Shown in pieces: positions 46,971 to 59,277 of a stretch of DNA of 64,000 nucleotides. The number at the start of each line of letters is the position of its first letter. The first letter of the stretch is position 1. The DNA is from Moniliophthora roreri (Eukaryota > Basidiomycota > Agaricomycetes > Agaricales > Marasmiaceae): assembly GCA_001466705.2 (NCBI GenBank), contig LATX02000035.1:1116001-1180000 (forward strand), given 5' to 3'. A program made the position numbers and the translations under genes. The notes under the pieces are model-generated. The model was not told the origin of the DNA and ran no database searches. It was given only the letters and a program-made list of their open reading frames with translations.

Positions 46971-49900
46971 ATGGCGTCGAATAAACCAAACAAATTGGCA
47001 TTCTTGTCTATGCCAGCGCCTGCTTCATATGTTGCAGGTCTTGGTCGTGGGTGAGTCTCTTCTCGAGGCTTCAAAAATGTCACCATACTCACTGAGTCCT
47101 CGTGTTTAGTGCTTCTGGTTTCACTACCAGATCCGATATCGGTCCCGCGAGAGAAGGTCCTTCTGCAGAGGTTATTGCGTGAGTAAATATGCTATCTCTC
47201 TGCGAATATCCGACTGAATAACATGGTACAGAGAGGCCCAAGCAAGAAGAGGAGAAGAGCCCGATGTCGACCCAGAACAATTTCAGGACCCTGATAATGA
47301 ATATGGCCTTTTCGCAGGCACTGCATATGAGCAAGATGACGAGGAGGCAGACAAAATTTACGAATCAGTTGATGCTGCTATGGATGCACGGCGTAGGGCA
47401 CGCAGGTGTGTGCGTCCTGGTCAGTCGTTGCCATTCATTTGCCAACCAACCTTTCATCTTTTTCTTCAGGGAGGCTCAGGAACAGGCCGAACTTGCAAAA
47501 TACAGAGCCGAAAGACCCAAGATTCAGCAGCAGTTCTCTGACTTGAAACGTGGACTGTCCGCAGTAACTGACGAAGAGTGGGAGAGCATACCTGAAGTTG
47601 GGAACTTGACTCGTAGAAAGCGACCGAAGTATGAGCGTTCATTCGTTGTCCCGGATAGTGTGCTAGTCGGGGATCGGTCAAAGAACGAGTATGAAAATTC
47701 TTTGGACCAGCAACAACAACTGGTAAGCTTTTCAATTCGGAATATTGAAATGACTCATTCATTTGTCTGCAGCATGGTGATTTTGAAACTCCTGCAGATG
47801 GCACCATGACAAACTTTGTTGAAATTGGCCAGGCTCGCGACAAAATCCTTTCCTTGAAACTTGATCAGGTGTGTTGCAGTATTTTGGTGTAAAGAAATGT
47901 GTTCATGTTTTCGTTAGATTTCTGGCACCTCGACTTCTTCTGGTCTTTCCACTTCTGTCGATCCAAAAGGCTACCTCACCTCCCTGAACAGTGTCGTCCT
48001 CAAATCGGATGCTGAAATTGGTGATATCAAGCGGGCTCGAATGCTCTTCGACTCCCTGGTTAAATCGAATCCCAAACATGCGCCTGGTTGGATCGCTGCT
48101 GCCTGTCTGGAAGAACATGCGGGCCGAATGGTCGCTGCCAGGAAGATTATTAAGCAAGGTTGCGAGCAGTGCCCTAAAAATGAGGATGTTTGGTTGGAAG
48201 CTGCTCGGTTGCATGTACAGTCCATCTTATAACCTGACTGAGGAGCGTGGTGCTAATTGATCATCTAGAACAATGATGACGCGAAAGTTATACTGGCGAA
48301 CGCGGTTCAACATGTTGGGCAGAGTGTCAAGGTATGGCTCGCAGCAGCAGATTTGGAGCAAGATGTGAAAGCCAAACGACGTGTATTGCGAAAAGGTGAT
48401 TATTGTATCATGCCATTAAACTTAAGAATACTGATGGTACCTGTTCAAGCCCTGGAACATATTCCCAACTCTGTGCGGTTATGGAAGGAGACCGTCAATC
48501 TAGAGACATCCGCTTCCGACGCCCGGATCCTCCTGTCTCGTGCTGTTGAAGTTATTCCACTTTCCGTCGAGCTTTGGTTAGCTCTTGCACAGCTTGAGAC
48601 GCTTGACAAAGCCAAAGCTGTCCTCAATAAAGCAAGAAAAGCCATACCCACCTCGCACGAAATCTGGATTGCAGCGGGTCGACTTCTGGAGCAGGAGGGG
48701 TCTATGCCTGACAAGTCAGAAGAGGAGAAGCAAAAATCGATGGACATGGTGGACAAGACGATAGAAGCTGGTGTCAAGGGTCTGAGGAAACACCAGGTGC
48801 TCTTGACCCGGGAGCAGTGGTTGAAAGAGGCAGAGAAATGCGAGTCGCAGGGGAGCGTACGAACATGCGAGGCGATTGTGAAAGCTACTATTTTCATGGA
48901 CGTGGAAGAAGAAGATCGACTTGATACTTGGATTGACGACGCTGAAAGCGCGTTGAGTCGGGGCATGGTTGGAACAGCGAGAGCGGTGCTAGCGTATGCT
49001 TTGAAAGTCTTCCCGGATCGCAAGAACTTGTGGATTCGCGCCGCTGGCTTGGAGAAGTCACACGGCACGAAAGAGAGCCTGGATGCTATCCTGGAACGGG
49101 CTGTAGAGCACTGTCCTCAAGCGGAAGTGCTATGGTTGATGGCAGCAAAGGAGAAGTGGAACGCAGGGTCCGTGGATGCGGCGCGAGCAATACTGGCTCG
49201 AGCCTTCGATGCCAATAAGGAAAGCGAAAAGATTTGGTTAGCCGCGGTGAAACTGGAAGCAGAAAACAATCAGTTGTCTGTCGCCAGAGAGCTTCTCATA
49301 AGAGCTCGAACAATTGCTGATACTGAAAGGGTACGCCTTTCTTATAAACTGCTATTGTTCATGGTTTGACGTCTGTCTGTTGGTTAGATTTGGATGAAAT
49401 CCGCCGTCTTTGAACGCCAGCAAGGTCAGACAGAGGCTGCTTTGCAGACATTGGCCACAGCGATATCCAAATTCCCCAAGTTCGCTAAACTCTACATGAT
49501 CCAGGGCCAAATACACGTGTCCCAAAAGAACTATCCCGCAGCTCGTGGATCTTTCGCAGCAGGTTACAAAGCATGCCCGAAAGAACCCACGCTATGGATT
49601 CTCACCAGTCGCCTGGAGGAAGCGGATGGGAAGAGCATTAAGGCACGAGCGTTGCTCGAGAAAGCCCGTCAGGTTAATCCAGGTAACGATTTTATCTGGG
49701 CCGAGTCGGTGGGCGTAGAAGAACGATCCGGTGGCGCTGCTCCTGGTAAAGCTATGCTAGCGCGCGCTCTCCAAGAATGCCCATCGTCAGGATTACTGTG
49801 GTCAATGTTGATCTGGTCGGAACCTCGACCGATGAGAAAGACGAGGGCATTGGATGCTCTGAAAAAGAGCAATGACAGTCCACTGATCATTTGTACCGTG

Positions 49901-50267
49901 GCAAGGCTATTCTGGGCAGAGAGGAAACTGGAAAAAGCTAGGGAGTGGTTCCAGAGGGCGGTACCTCCTCGACAAGAATCTGCCGACGTGGACAACGGCG
50001 CGGACATCGGAGATTTGTGGGGATGGTGGTTGAAATTTGAGAGGCAACACGGCACAGAGGTACGTATTAGTTTCATGTTTCATCACCTAGACCGGTTAGT
50101 CTGATGCTTATACCTTTTGATAGGAACAACGCGAAGCCGTGAGAATCAAATGCGTCGCTGCAGAACCACGTCATGGCCCGACATGGCAAGCCATTGCAAA
50201 GGATTTGAAAAATACTGGGAGAACCATTCGAGAAATTCTCGAGATGGTTGCAGATGCACTGCAGTAA
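46971..50267 (+). CDS. PRP6: Pre-mRNA splicing factor PRP6 (U4/U6-U5 tri-snRNP)
   Basis: Prp6 is a HAT/TPR-repeat scaffold that joins U4/U6 to U5 in the tri-snRNP. The ATG at 46971 opens MASNKPNKLAFLSMPAPASY, with the N-terminal signature GASGFTTRSDIGPAR and DEEADKIYESVDAAMDARRR. The PRP1 N-terminal part continues LKRGLSAVTDEEWESIPEVG and RRKRPKYERSFVVPDSVL. Then come many HAT repeats, including SNPKHAPGWIAAACLEEHAG, CPKNEDVWLEAARLH and HIPNSVRLWKETVNLE. Repeats also include SHEIWIAAGRLLEQEG, FPDRKNLWIRAAGLEKSHGT and CPQAEVLWLMAAKEKW. The last exon ends IREILEMVADALQ, stop 50265. About nine introns, mostly in the 5' third. The call is firm. Confidence 0.94.
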
Positions 50268-50446
50268 TGAAAAGATTTCTACTGACTGTTGATATTGGAG
50301 TTATGTTTGTGTATATGGCATTGTACAGTAGAAATACGCTCCAATCCTCGTTTTTCGGCCGGATATCTGGAACTTTACAACTCCGCTCAAAAGCTCGCGC
50401 GTGGGTGCAAATCTGTTAATTTCCGAAACGCAGCTCAGGCTCCCAG

Positions 50447-53400
50447 ATGGATCCCTCAACGGAGTCTGGTGTAGATCCTCTCGTCATTTCGCCAGATCCA
50501 TCCTTGGCGAGTGCCGTCAGTGCTGAGTACCGAAGATGCTCAGTACGCGGATGCTCACAAGCTCTGGCTCCAGATGCTACGACAAAGATGTGCTCATCAT
50601 GTCGGGAGAAACACCGGCGATACGCGACGACAAAGAGGGCAAAAAGAAAACTGGAGAAGGCGGCTATTGAAGGTCAAACGGTGATACCAGTTGAGCGGAT
50701 TCCAGGTTCAACGGTATGGACAGCCAGCTTAGGGCAAGAGCGGTCGTCGATACGGGAGAGTAACACGGGACTGAAGCAACGTAAAAGTCGTCAGATACAG
50801 CCCTTGGGCTCATTGCAAGCCGTTCAATTTGAGCCTACACAAGAACCGTCAGAAGAAACGGAGAAACTCCCAGAAGCAATCGGTTCCCTTTCTGACAAGC
50901 CATCCATTCCGTTGGAAGACGACCAGGACAATGGGACTCTTAGTCCGAACACGACATGGTCTGTTACCAACATAGATCCTCGATTGTTCGCAGCTCAGCC
51001 CAGTAGCTCGGAACTCGCAGGAGCCCTCACATTCTCATCCCCCGCATCCGTCGACAGCAATCATACACCGCCGAATAATGGAAATATCGAACCATCAACT
51101 TCGCCCCCTCGTCATGGGGGATGCCAACTCTCTAATCTGGCGCTGGAAAACGGTACACAGGAATCTAATGTTTCACCCGTTCAAACACTTGCGGACATGG
51201 TCGACGAACAGGTGGATGATCAGCCGTCTGCGAAAGCTTCAGGATCTCGTAGATTCTGTTCGATCAAAGGCTGCAAATCAGTACTTGAAAGTAACTCGTC
51301 AATCCGTAATTTGTATTCTACATCTCACCTCATCTGTATCGACAGGTGAATACTCCTATAAAATGTGTGGTACTTGTCGAGATCGATATCGGAACTATGG
51401 CGTGACGAAACGAAAGAAGTGGAAGGCCGAACGGATTGCTTTTGATCATGAACTAGAGCATTTAAGGCGAATTGAGGATGAGAGGAGGGCAAAGGAGGGC
51501 TTGGTTCCTCTCAGCGAGTCACCAGAGGAACTTCGTGTATGGGAACTTTCTATCATCGACGAAAAAGTACAGCTTCCCCCATCCCTTGCTGCAGTCTTAT
51601 CGACAGCGGCCTCAAATGCGATTGCCGTGTCTTCTCCTTACCATCCCCTGGCAATACAACAACTGAACGAAGCACTCAAAGGGCAGCTGGACGTATCTCA
51701 AGTATCCGCACCCCTGGATCAACTAACGCCGGTGCAGCTTGCTCAGTTGGCACAACTATTACAGGCTAAGCTTGACCGCCGAGCAACAGTTGGCCCGATA
51801 CCACTAGCATCTAGCACTACTTCCCCCAATACCGCCGCCAGTACGTCGTCCCAACCAGTTGAATCCAATGGCGCGAGCTCCTCAGCATTGACTGGCGCGA
51901 TTGGTTATCCGGGACACGCAGCATACGAAGATCCATCGCGGCCAGGTTCAATGTCACCAGATAGCGACCAATTACTACTTCAATCGCCCTTAGGGGATCG
52001 CGAAGCCAGTCCTTCCCATTCTACCTCGGCTTTACCCGTTTCTGCATCTACCCTCGTGCTTCCCCAGCGAATGTGCACCGTTTCGCACTGTCACACAATT
52101 TTGCCGGGTCACTACCTTTACAAACGGTGTGATCGTCATCGGCAGCAAAACAGGAAGCATGGAAAGTTGAAGAGAGCTCGGGAGAAGGTTGTCAAAGGAA
52201 AAGGTCCAGATCCAGAGGAAGGGGTAGATGAAGGCGACGGAATTGATGCAGATGCGATTCTACAGAATGATTCTGAGCCATTCGATGACGAGTTTACGGA
52301 ACGACAGAAGCTGGAGATGAAGGCAAGAGAAAAGGCGAGCAAACTCATGATGGCGAGAATAGCCAGCACATCGAAAAAGTCTCGGGCTAAGAATCCCAAG
52401 AAGGATGAAGATATATCAGCCTCAGGGTTTGGTAGCGGAGAGGCTCAAGCAGGCGGTGCAGATGTTAGTATGGTCTCTCCCCAAACCGAAGGCAAGACCT
52501 CTGTCGCAGGCATCATCATACCGTCAAGTATCTCTGGAAGCAACCACACAGTGGTATGTTCATAACTATAGCGGAGTCTACTTTGATCTAACATTTCCGG
52601 TAGAATGACAAGCGCAAAGCTTACTCCTGCACGGCACCTAGCTGCTCGAATTTGATCAACCCATATGTCAAATGGAGGATGTGCGACACCTGTCGTACAT
52701 TAAGGAAGGAGCTGAGATTAGAAAAGAAGGCCGAGGAAGGGAGGCAACTGAAAGAGGCGGAAGCGGCCTGGGAGAGACCAGGAGGTGCATCGGTAACGTA
52801 TTGTACGCCAACGGAAGCCGGAACAAGAGAAAGTGGCTCAGGCGAGAGCATGATACATGACTCAGCTATGGAAGTTGATCTCCCATCCGATGTGTTGAAT
52901 GATCCTGCCATATCAGGACGCACCTCACTTCCGAGCTTGTCCTTCAAATCATTCACTCCACACGATGTTGAAGCTTCTCACGAGGAAGAACACGGAACAC
53001 TGTTTGGCATCCTTCACAATCCTGAAACCGATTTGCACCCTGGTGACGGTGCAGATGATTTTGTAATTCGAGAAGCGACACCTGCAATCGAAATACCCGA
53101 CGATATGAATTCACAAAGCATCAACGGAACGCTTCCCAAACTTCCTCGTCCATGCCCCAACTTTACACCATCAGTACCTCAATCGCCCGACTTTGTCTAT
53201 CAGCCAAACCATCCCCCAGCCGCTAGTAGCGATGCAGCAAGCGCAAAGTCTTTTACATTCGTGCAAGGCATCCGTAGGAATAAAAGGAAGTCGGATGGAA
53301 CTGTAGCTGCAAGTGATCGACCTTCTGTTACAGAACCTAATCAAAATCAATCCAATGATCCACCAGGCAAAAAGCAAAGGACGAGGACTCAGACGTCCAA

Positions 53401-54739
53401 AGGGAAAGGGAAAGGGAAAGTACCTGTACAGCCCAGCATGCCAACTCCAACGCACCCTTATGCTCTTGCAACGCACATACCTTATGGATCCTACTACCCG
53501 TACATGGCATATTCACCGGGGTATGCTCTGCCTAATGGTTCCTTTAGCGGTACTCTGCCACCAGGCTACCCATATGGATACCCTTATCCTGGCTACCCTG
53601 GCTATCATTATCAAGGTTATCCGTTTGCCACGACCTGCAGTTATCCGCCTACGACTGCGTACTCGCCGCCTCGATATGTCACTCCGACACCTGCTGCTCC
53701 CTCTATTGATTCCGTCGATAGCCCAAAGACCAACAAGAAACCGCAAAACGCATCGAACGAGCAATCTCAGCCTGCAAATTCCACTAAACCAGCCACTGGT
53801 TCGGAGTTGCGCGAAGAGTCTCAGACTACATTTGCACCTGAGGACGCAAACCAGGCTGCACCAGAGATAGCTGCGGATGTCCCGAATACCGAACAACTCT
53901 CGCCTCAAGCAGCCCTTTCGGCAGCACCATCGCCCACTACCACAGGAGCTTCGATATCTATGTTTCGTGTCTCAATTTCAACTGAAGCAGCAATAACAAA
54001 GACTACTCGTTCCAAGAAGGCAAAACCAGAAAAAGACATCTTCACCCACATTCTAACTCCTGAAAATGCAAGTATTATAGTTACTCGTAACCCCATTTGA
54101 TCTGACTCATCATTGTAACTCTGACAGCAAGGGAAAAGACCCAGACGAAGTACACCGCTATTCGAGAATGCCGAGCAACGGCTGAAGCAGATTCAAGCAT
54201 CGTTGGCGCGGTCCAGTTCCGATTCGGAGCAGACGTCGCCTGCAGAGTCGTCATCATCCTCGAGTTCTGGGCTTCGAATGATGTTCTATCGACCCAGGCC
54301 TCCAGAGAACTTCAACGGACTGCAGAAAGAGGCCGGTTCTGACTCGCAGCAGACAAATGTCACCCAAAATTCTTTTATTGTAGAACAACCGCAGTTACCG
54401 CCAGCCCCAGAGCCGGTTCTGCAACGAGAGACCGAGCAGGACAATCCTGAATTACGGATCCTCCAAGGGGTAAGTACGACCTTCCTCCCGCTTTATCGTG
54501 ATAGTATTAATGTCGTTGAGTTTCAGCGGACATGTAAGGGCAAATCATGCCAACGCGCGATCCCAAGCGGCGTTCCCGGTTGGTTCTGCGAACGTTGCCG
54601 GGCGAAAATCAAGAATCATCAAGCCAAAACTAAACAACGATTCAAATTGGAGCCTTTGAAAAAACTTTCTGTCATCAAGAAGCCGGCGGATACAAAGGCT
54701 ACTATGGATACACAGGAGGGGCATCGAATGAGTCGTTAG
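50447..54739 (+). CDS. Large protein with five C-x4-C-x12-C-x2-[C/H] modules (uncharacterised)
   Basis: The ATG at 50447 opens MDPSTESGVDPLVISPDPSL. Five modules share exact spacing. They are CSVRGC...KMCSSCREKHRRY, CSIKGC...KMCGTCRDRYRNY, CTVSHC...KRCDRHRQQNRKH, CTAPSC...RMCDTCRTLRKEL and CKGKSC...WFCERCRAKIKNH, near 50550, 51260, 52080, 52640 and 54530. In every one the gap between the two cysteine pairs is 12 residues. The third ends C-x2-H. Each is followed by a Lys/Arg-rich helix of 10-20 residues. Between modules lie long Ser/Pro/Gln-rich disordered stretches and a Tyr/Gly/Pro-rich low-complexity part (PYGYPYPGYPGYHYQGYP, about 53565-53630). Introns are short; one splits module 2, and others (donors near 52555 and 54079) precede modules 4 and 5. 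Zinc binding and contact with DNA or RNA are likely from the pattern, but I recognise no named family. Confidence 0.75.
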
Positions 54740-54863
54740 ATAGACCTTTGCATTTCCTAACTTAAACCTATTTATTCTTTTGTAAAGTTCATCGTACAAG
54801 TCGAATAATCCTCTTATTGTAGGCACCCTGATTTCCTCGTGGAGTTATACAGAGAACAAGAAA

Positions 54864-56133
54864 TCACAATTCTAAGTTCCGTGCGTAGTTGCTGTTTGTG
54901 ACCTGGATAACGTCCTTAGTAGCGCTCCTGTCATCCAAGACCAAAACACTAAAACCAGTCAGACAAGTTTTGGCAGCTGATAACATCGGAACACACCCAT
55001 TAGGGTTTAGGCCTAGTAATGCCAGGTCATTGGCACTTAAATCCTGGGAGTTACTGAGACAAAGTAAGGAGCAATTCGAGTCGGTAGGTGCAAGACCTGG
55101 TGTCGCCTCGGGAATGCCGTTTATCATGTTGGGGCCCCCTTCGCAATTGGTGAGAGGGGTGAAGTCGATGTCGCCAATTGAAGGGCTCTTCCTACCAACG
55201 GCATCCACCCGATAGTCTTCGTTCTTGGTTGGCAACAATCCGATCAAATCTTCTAAATCATCTAGATTGTCTTTGTTAATCGCCTCCCACAAAGGATGGC
55301 CTGAATATACCGGAATCAGCATATGCGGTCGTTCATGAAAGGTGAACATGACATACTACTTTGTTGTGCAAATGACAAATATCGTGTATCATCCGTGCCT
55401 TTGAACCCTAATACACGAACGTTTTCCCATTTGCGAATGAACTGGCGATCCGTATATCCTTCGGCATGGTATCCCATGAGCACAACCGCTCCAAAGAAGA
55501 GTCTTTCAACGTCGTAACCTGCTTCTCCATCCTTCATCGTTCGGGTCTTAGGGTCGTATCTAAGCGGCGTGGGTTGCGAAGCAAAAACAGTACGGGCGAG
55601 ATGTCCAAATTCGTGTAAAAGACACACAAAGGTGAAAAATCGTAGAAAACTAGCCATGATGTTAGAGCAACCCAGAGGATATTGACAGGCTAGACATACG
55701 ACAAGTAGCAAGGCTCATAGTATAACTCGTACTTTTTCTGGGCCAAATGGAGGAAAACCATGTGCAGCTCCCGGTAGAGCGAAAACTTGATATGTACAGT
55801 GTGACGTTGTTGACGGCGAGTATCGTCTGGAAAGTTGAATGCGTCGTCGCGATAGTGCCAGGCATAGGCTTCTCGCTCATTGGTGAAGTGGATTTTTGGG
55901 AACTCTAGTAGCAAGTAAGTTCGCAATTCCTTGATCCGGAATTGCAGCGCAGGGTCGTCTGGCGTTGTATCGAACGTGACGGTAGCGAGGGCGCAGAGGA
56001 GTTTTGGGCTGAGGAGGATGGCCAATGCCAGCTCATACAAGAGTTTCCAGACGCCGTGATCTTTAGGCAACTCTATAAGGGTTTTGACTGGGTGTTCCCG
56101 GATTGATACAGACATGGGGAATGAGGTGGTCAT
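54864..56133 (-). CDS. Uncharacterised protein with an HEFGH (HExxH) motif
   Basis: The ATG at 56133 opens MTTSFPMSVSIREHPVKTLI. Exon 1 is helical, with WKLLYELALAILLSPKLLCA and FPKIHFTNEREAYAWHYRDD. Exon 2 has the metal-site motif FVCLLHEFGHLARTVF, followed by RYDPKTRTMKDGEAGYDVER, a glutamate-rich stretch that could supply the third zinc ligand. Exon 3 ends in a Ser/Asn-rich segment, stop 54864. HExxH is the core of many zinc metalloproteases, and the glutamate in GEAGYDVE resembles the third ligand of gluzincins, but I cannot place the family. No signal peptide is seen, so action inside the cell is likely. The role is unknown. Confidence 0.68.
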
Positions 56134-56198
56134 GGTGGTGAAGCTTGAAGGGAAAGAACGATAGGGGCTAAGGTTTAGCGCTTTAGCACCCAGTCTAG

Positions 56199-56232
56199 TA
56201 GGCCCCTGATATTCCCCCGAGCGCCCTCATCC
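56199..56232 (+). repeat. Left terminal inverted repeat of the MITE-like element
   Basis: This 34 bp repeat ends with gagcgccctcatcc. It differs from the right copy by one inserted C and one base. Confidence 0.8.
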
Positions 56233-56620
56233 GGGACCGCCGAATTTGAGGAATTTTTAGGCCGATGTATCATGCCAAATCACCGAATTTTTGGGCATGA
56301 TATGTCTCATCCCGGAAGCCCAGAAAACCGCCGAAAAAGACCCCTCTGCCATGAGCACGGCGGGTAAGCTTGCTGGACCGGCGTTACCTTATTCCTTTTT
56401 CCGTACACCAAAACTGTAAACTCAGAGGACACAAGTGCCGAGAGTCAGCAAGGAGGTGTTTTGGAAGAATACACTAGTATTAAAGCTACCAAGCAATAAA
56501 GCCCAGCGTCCAATGAGGGAAAAAAGAACCTACATATATAAGGTCTCATGCTATGAATCCCCGAATCCGACCCTCAGTTGACAAGGTCTCATGCCAAATC
56601 GCCGAATTTGGCCCATGTTT

Positions 56621-56655
56621 GGATGAGGGCGCTTGGGGGAATATCAGGGGGCCTA
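56621..56655 (-). repeat. Right terminal inverted repeat of the MITE-like element
   Basis: This 35 bp repeat starts ggatgagggcgcttggggga on the + strand. It is the reverse complement of the left copy apart from the two differences noted. Confidence 0.8.
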
Positions 56656-56898
56656 GTCTAGTTGATCAATAGCAATATTGTCACGGTCAAGTTATCATAA
56701 CGGTTCATGAACGACTCGTTAAACAGATTAATGAAGAGAGGTACTGCGGTAACAGCAACCTCATACCACCATGCCTCACAGCAGAAGTATCACTCCACTC
56801 TGGAAGGTGCATTGAAGCTCGTCCGTTCTCCGAAATTCCTTGAACCTTCCGGCCCGAAGTTTAGAATTCGATCCATAGAAAAAACACATTATTGATCA

Positions 56899-59045
56899 TT
56901 ATTGACTGTAGAACCATAGCGGTCTGAGAAGCACCTTAAATAGACTAAGTGAAGGACGATGCCATGGTGAAAGTATCGTTGTTGGTCCGGTCGGATCCCT
57001 CGAGATCTCTTCTGACATCCCTTCTCCAACTTCTACTAGATTCTCGAGTCTGAAACTGACGTTCCTTCCAGTTTTGATACATGTAGCCCTGCCGATTACA
57101 GGGGATTCCCATTGATGCTCTTCAAGTGGTGGCAAGAATGTTAACGCCGCTTTTTGTTGAGAGCACCTCATTGCCTTCGTCAAGAAGCCTCGTGCACATT
57201 TCTCGCGAGGTGAGGGAGCACTCTGATCCGGATGTGGTATGGCAGTGATATGTTCACATTCTTGGAGACGCCTATTCGAAAAGTGCTGAATGTCAGGCGT
57301 TTGCCATCGAGCATGTTTTGGGAAAAGCTCGAGTAATGTGGGATGGGGTAGCTGCACGGTGGCGTATTGACCTGAATTGAGCATGTGTATCTCGTCTGTT
57401 GTGGCAGATGGCACCCTCTGGGAAGACACATAGGAACGACCGTGTGGATCGGGTGAGTACGCAGTGTAATCCACAACGGAATCGACAGCGGGTTCGCCAT
57501 CGTTCAGACGGCGTCGTTTGGTGGGAGATAGATCCGTCTGTGTTCCAGAGTTGCGTTTCCGTGAGGTCGAAGGCGCCGCAGTTGTACTGGGGATTGGGTG
57601 CTTGTTACTTTGGATGCTGAGTGACACGTCCACGGCGTCACGACGGGGTCGTTTTGAAGTATAAGCATCGTCATGGAGTGAACCGTCGAAACTGCGTTTA
57701 CGAGTCTCACCATGGCATGGATGGACAGCTGCGGTGACTCTCTTATCCAACTTATCTAGAGGGACGGGTAATTTGAATTCTGGGTCAATCGACTGCAAAA
57801 ACTGCTGGAGCCCGGCTAGGACGTCTGAGGGGCCCTGTCCAGGCATAATGAAGCGGCGAGGTGGATACAAAGGGTTGATCCAAGCGTTGTATTCTTTGAG
57901 TTCAAACGGTGCATCCCACTTTTGATCTTCGGGAATTTCGGGTATGGACGCCCGATACGAAGGATATTCGCGGAGCTGGTTCCAGACCCACAGCGGCTCT
58001 GGGTCGGATATTCTCTTCCTTTCCATTTCCCTAGCACCAGGATAGTCCAACAGAACCTTCACTTTCCTCATCTCCCTGCGCAGCTCTCCAGGATTAGCAC
58101 GCCTCATACGGACATCCTCCTCCGGTTCCAATGCTCTGCTACCATGGAAGTCAATAAGGGTAACATTGCCATCCCCACCGATGAGCATATGCCGAAGCTC
58201 AACGTCTCCGTGAAGCACCCCGCAGCCATGTAGCCTCTCGTAAGCTGCTACACACCTTTCTTTCAGCATGAGTGGCATGTCCGGGCTAGCCTCAACCCAG
58301 AAGGAGTGATGAGGTGGTTCCATAGCGACGCTAAGAGTACAAGGCCCAGTGAAGACAGTGATGATGGATGGTACAACGTCGCCTTGAAGTCTTCTCATAT
58401 GGCCGTTATATAGTGCAAGCTGTGGGTTGCTCATCAGACAAGAAAAATACGGGACAATGAAACGACGTACCTCGGCGTAGAAAGAATCGTCGATTCGGTC
58501 GATGCGCCATCTGGAGCTGCAATCAGCGAGTGAGAAGAGGGATGAAATGGCTGTGCCTACGTTTTCCGAACGTATTTGAGCTGCTTGCCGGATACTTGTG
58601 CAATGGTAACGTAGCAGCTGCACATTGAGCCACCTAACGACATATGAAGAGGGTATCGACGCATGAGGATAACAAACTCACTCGATAAGTATACCTCGTC
58701 TATATCTTCCATGTCTTGATTTTCTACCCACTTCCATCTTTCAGAGAGAGGATAGAAAGGCTGCATCAGGTCATTTGAACCCCCTCCTTGTGTGAATGTA
58801 TCTTCTGTGGACTCTGTGTCATTGGTGCTTGCTGAGGGTTCGAATACCATTTCAATTTTTCCACTCTCAACCCCTCGTTCAAATACCGTGTCAAGATCCA
58901 TAATTTCCCCAAAGATGGCGTCTTGACCATCCTCCTGGCTTTCGTTGGCATTTAAACATTGCAGAATAGAGGGTATAGGTGTCGGGACATTTATGGGTGC
59001 AACGAGGCTCTGGTAGAACTGTGAGTTCCGGTCAATGACAGACAT
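56899..59045 (-). CDS. Kinase-fold protein of unusual catalytic signature
   Basis: The ATG at 59045 opens MSVIDRNSQFYQSLVAPINV. A region of about 180 residues is joined through an intron with a GTAGGC donor near 58556 to SRWRIDRIDDSFYAEVRRF. The kinase-like C-lobe reads AYERLHGCGVLHGDVELRHM, then GNVTLIDFHGSRALE. Here HGD stands for HRD and DFH for DFG. This matches the fungal kinase-like families found in mushrooms, in which HGDV-x-x-RH-x-L is typical. A long C-terminal part is rich in Arg, Ser and Pro and has basic clusters (KRPRRDAV, PTKRRRLND) that look like nuclear localisation signals. It ends with a stop at 56899. The glycine loop and VAIK lysine of normal kinases are not clear. It may be a kinase, an aminoglycoside-type phosphotransferase relative or a pseudokinase. 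Confidence 0.7.
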
Positions 59046-59277
59046 TGCTGGTGAGGAATTGAAGCAGATTGTAAATAGCCATCTGGAGGAGCCTTGTGGT
59101 TTCCTTATATCATGGATTTTGGCAGCTACGACTCTGAGGAGTACAAGGACTGAACAAATGGAGAACAAGGACCATGGCACCGCGTGCCGTCATAATTACT
59201 CGGCGTGACTAGTGTTGACAGGATCAACAAAAAGAGACGCTCACAGGCGCCTTACCAGCGTACCCCCACGTTCTCCT
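59046..59277. promoter_or_regulatory. Divergent promoter of the kinase-like gene and the DNA ligase
   Basis: These 232 bp separate the two start codons. An earlier in-frame GTG at 59205 is not used as the ligase start, because splicing from the ATG at 59278 gives a better protein. No clear TATA box is seen. Confidence 0.4.

Larger units (their letters stand above)
56199..56655. mobile_element. MITE-like non-autonomous DNA transposon
   Basis: This element of about 457 bp has near-perfect terminal inverted repeats and no coding frame. The left end reads taggcccctgatattccccc and runs into gcgccctcatcc. The right end, reversed, reads taggccccctgatattcccc and runs into caagcgccctcatcc. Each end starts with TA, which may be the target duplication. 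Inside, the string catgccaaatcrccgaattt occurs twice in direct orientation (56271-56290 and 56590-56609). No transposase is present. It sits between the 3' end of the kinase-like gene and the start of the HEFGH gene. Confidence 0.8.

Noticed and set aside
59205..59277. Upstream extension of the DNA ligase from a GTG
   Set aside because: GTG starts are not expected here, and splicing from the ATG at 59278 gives a much better N-terminus.
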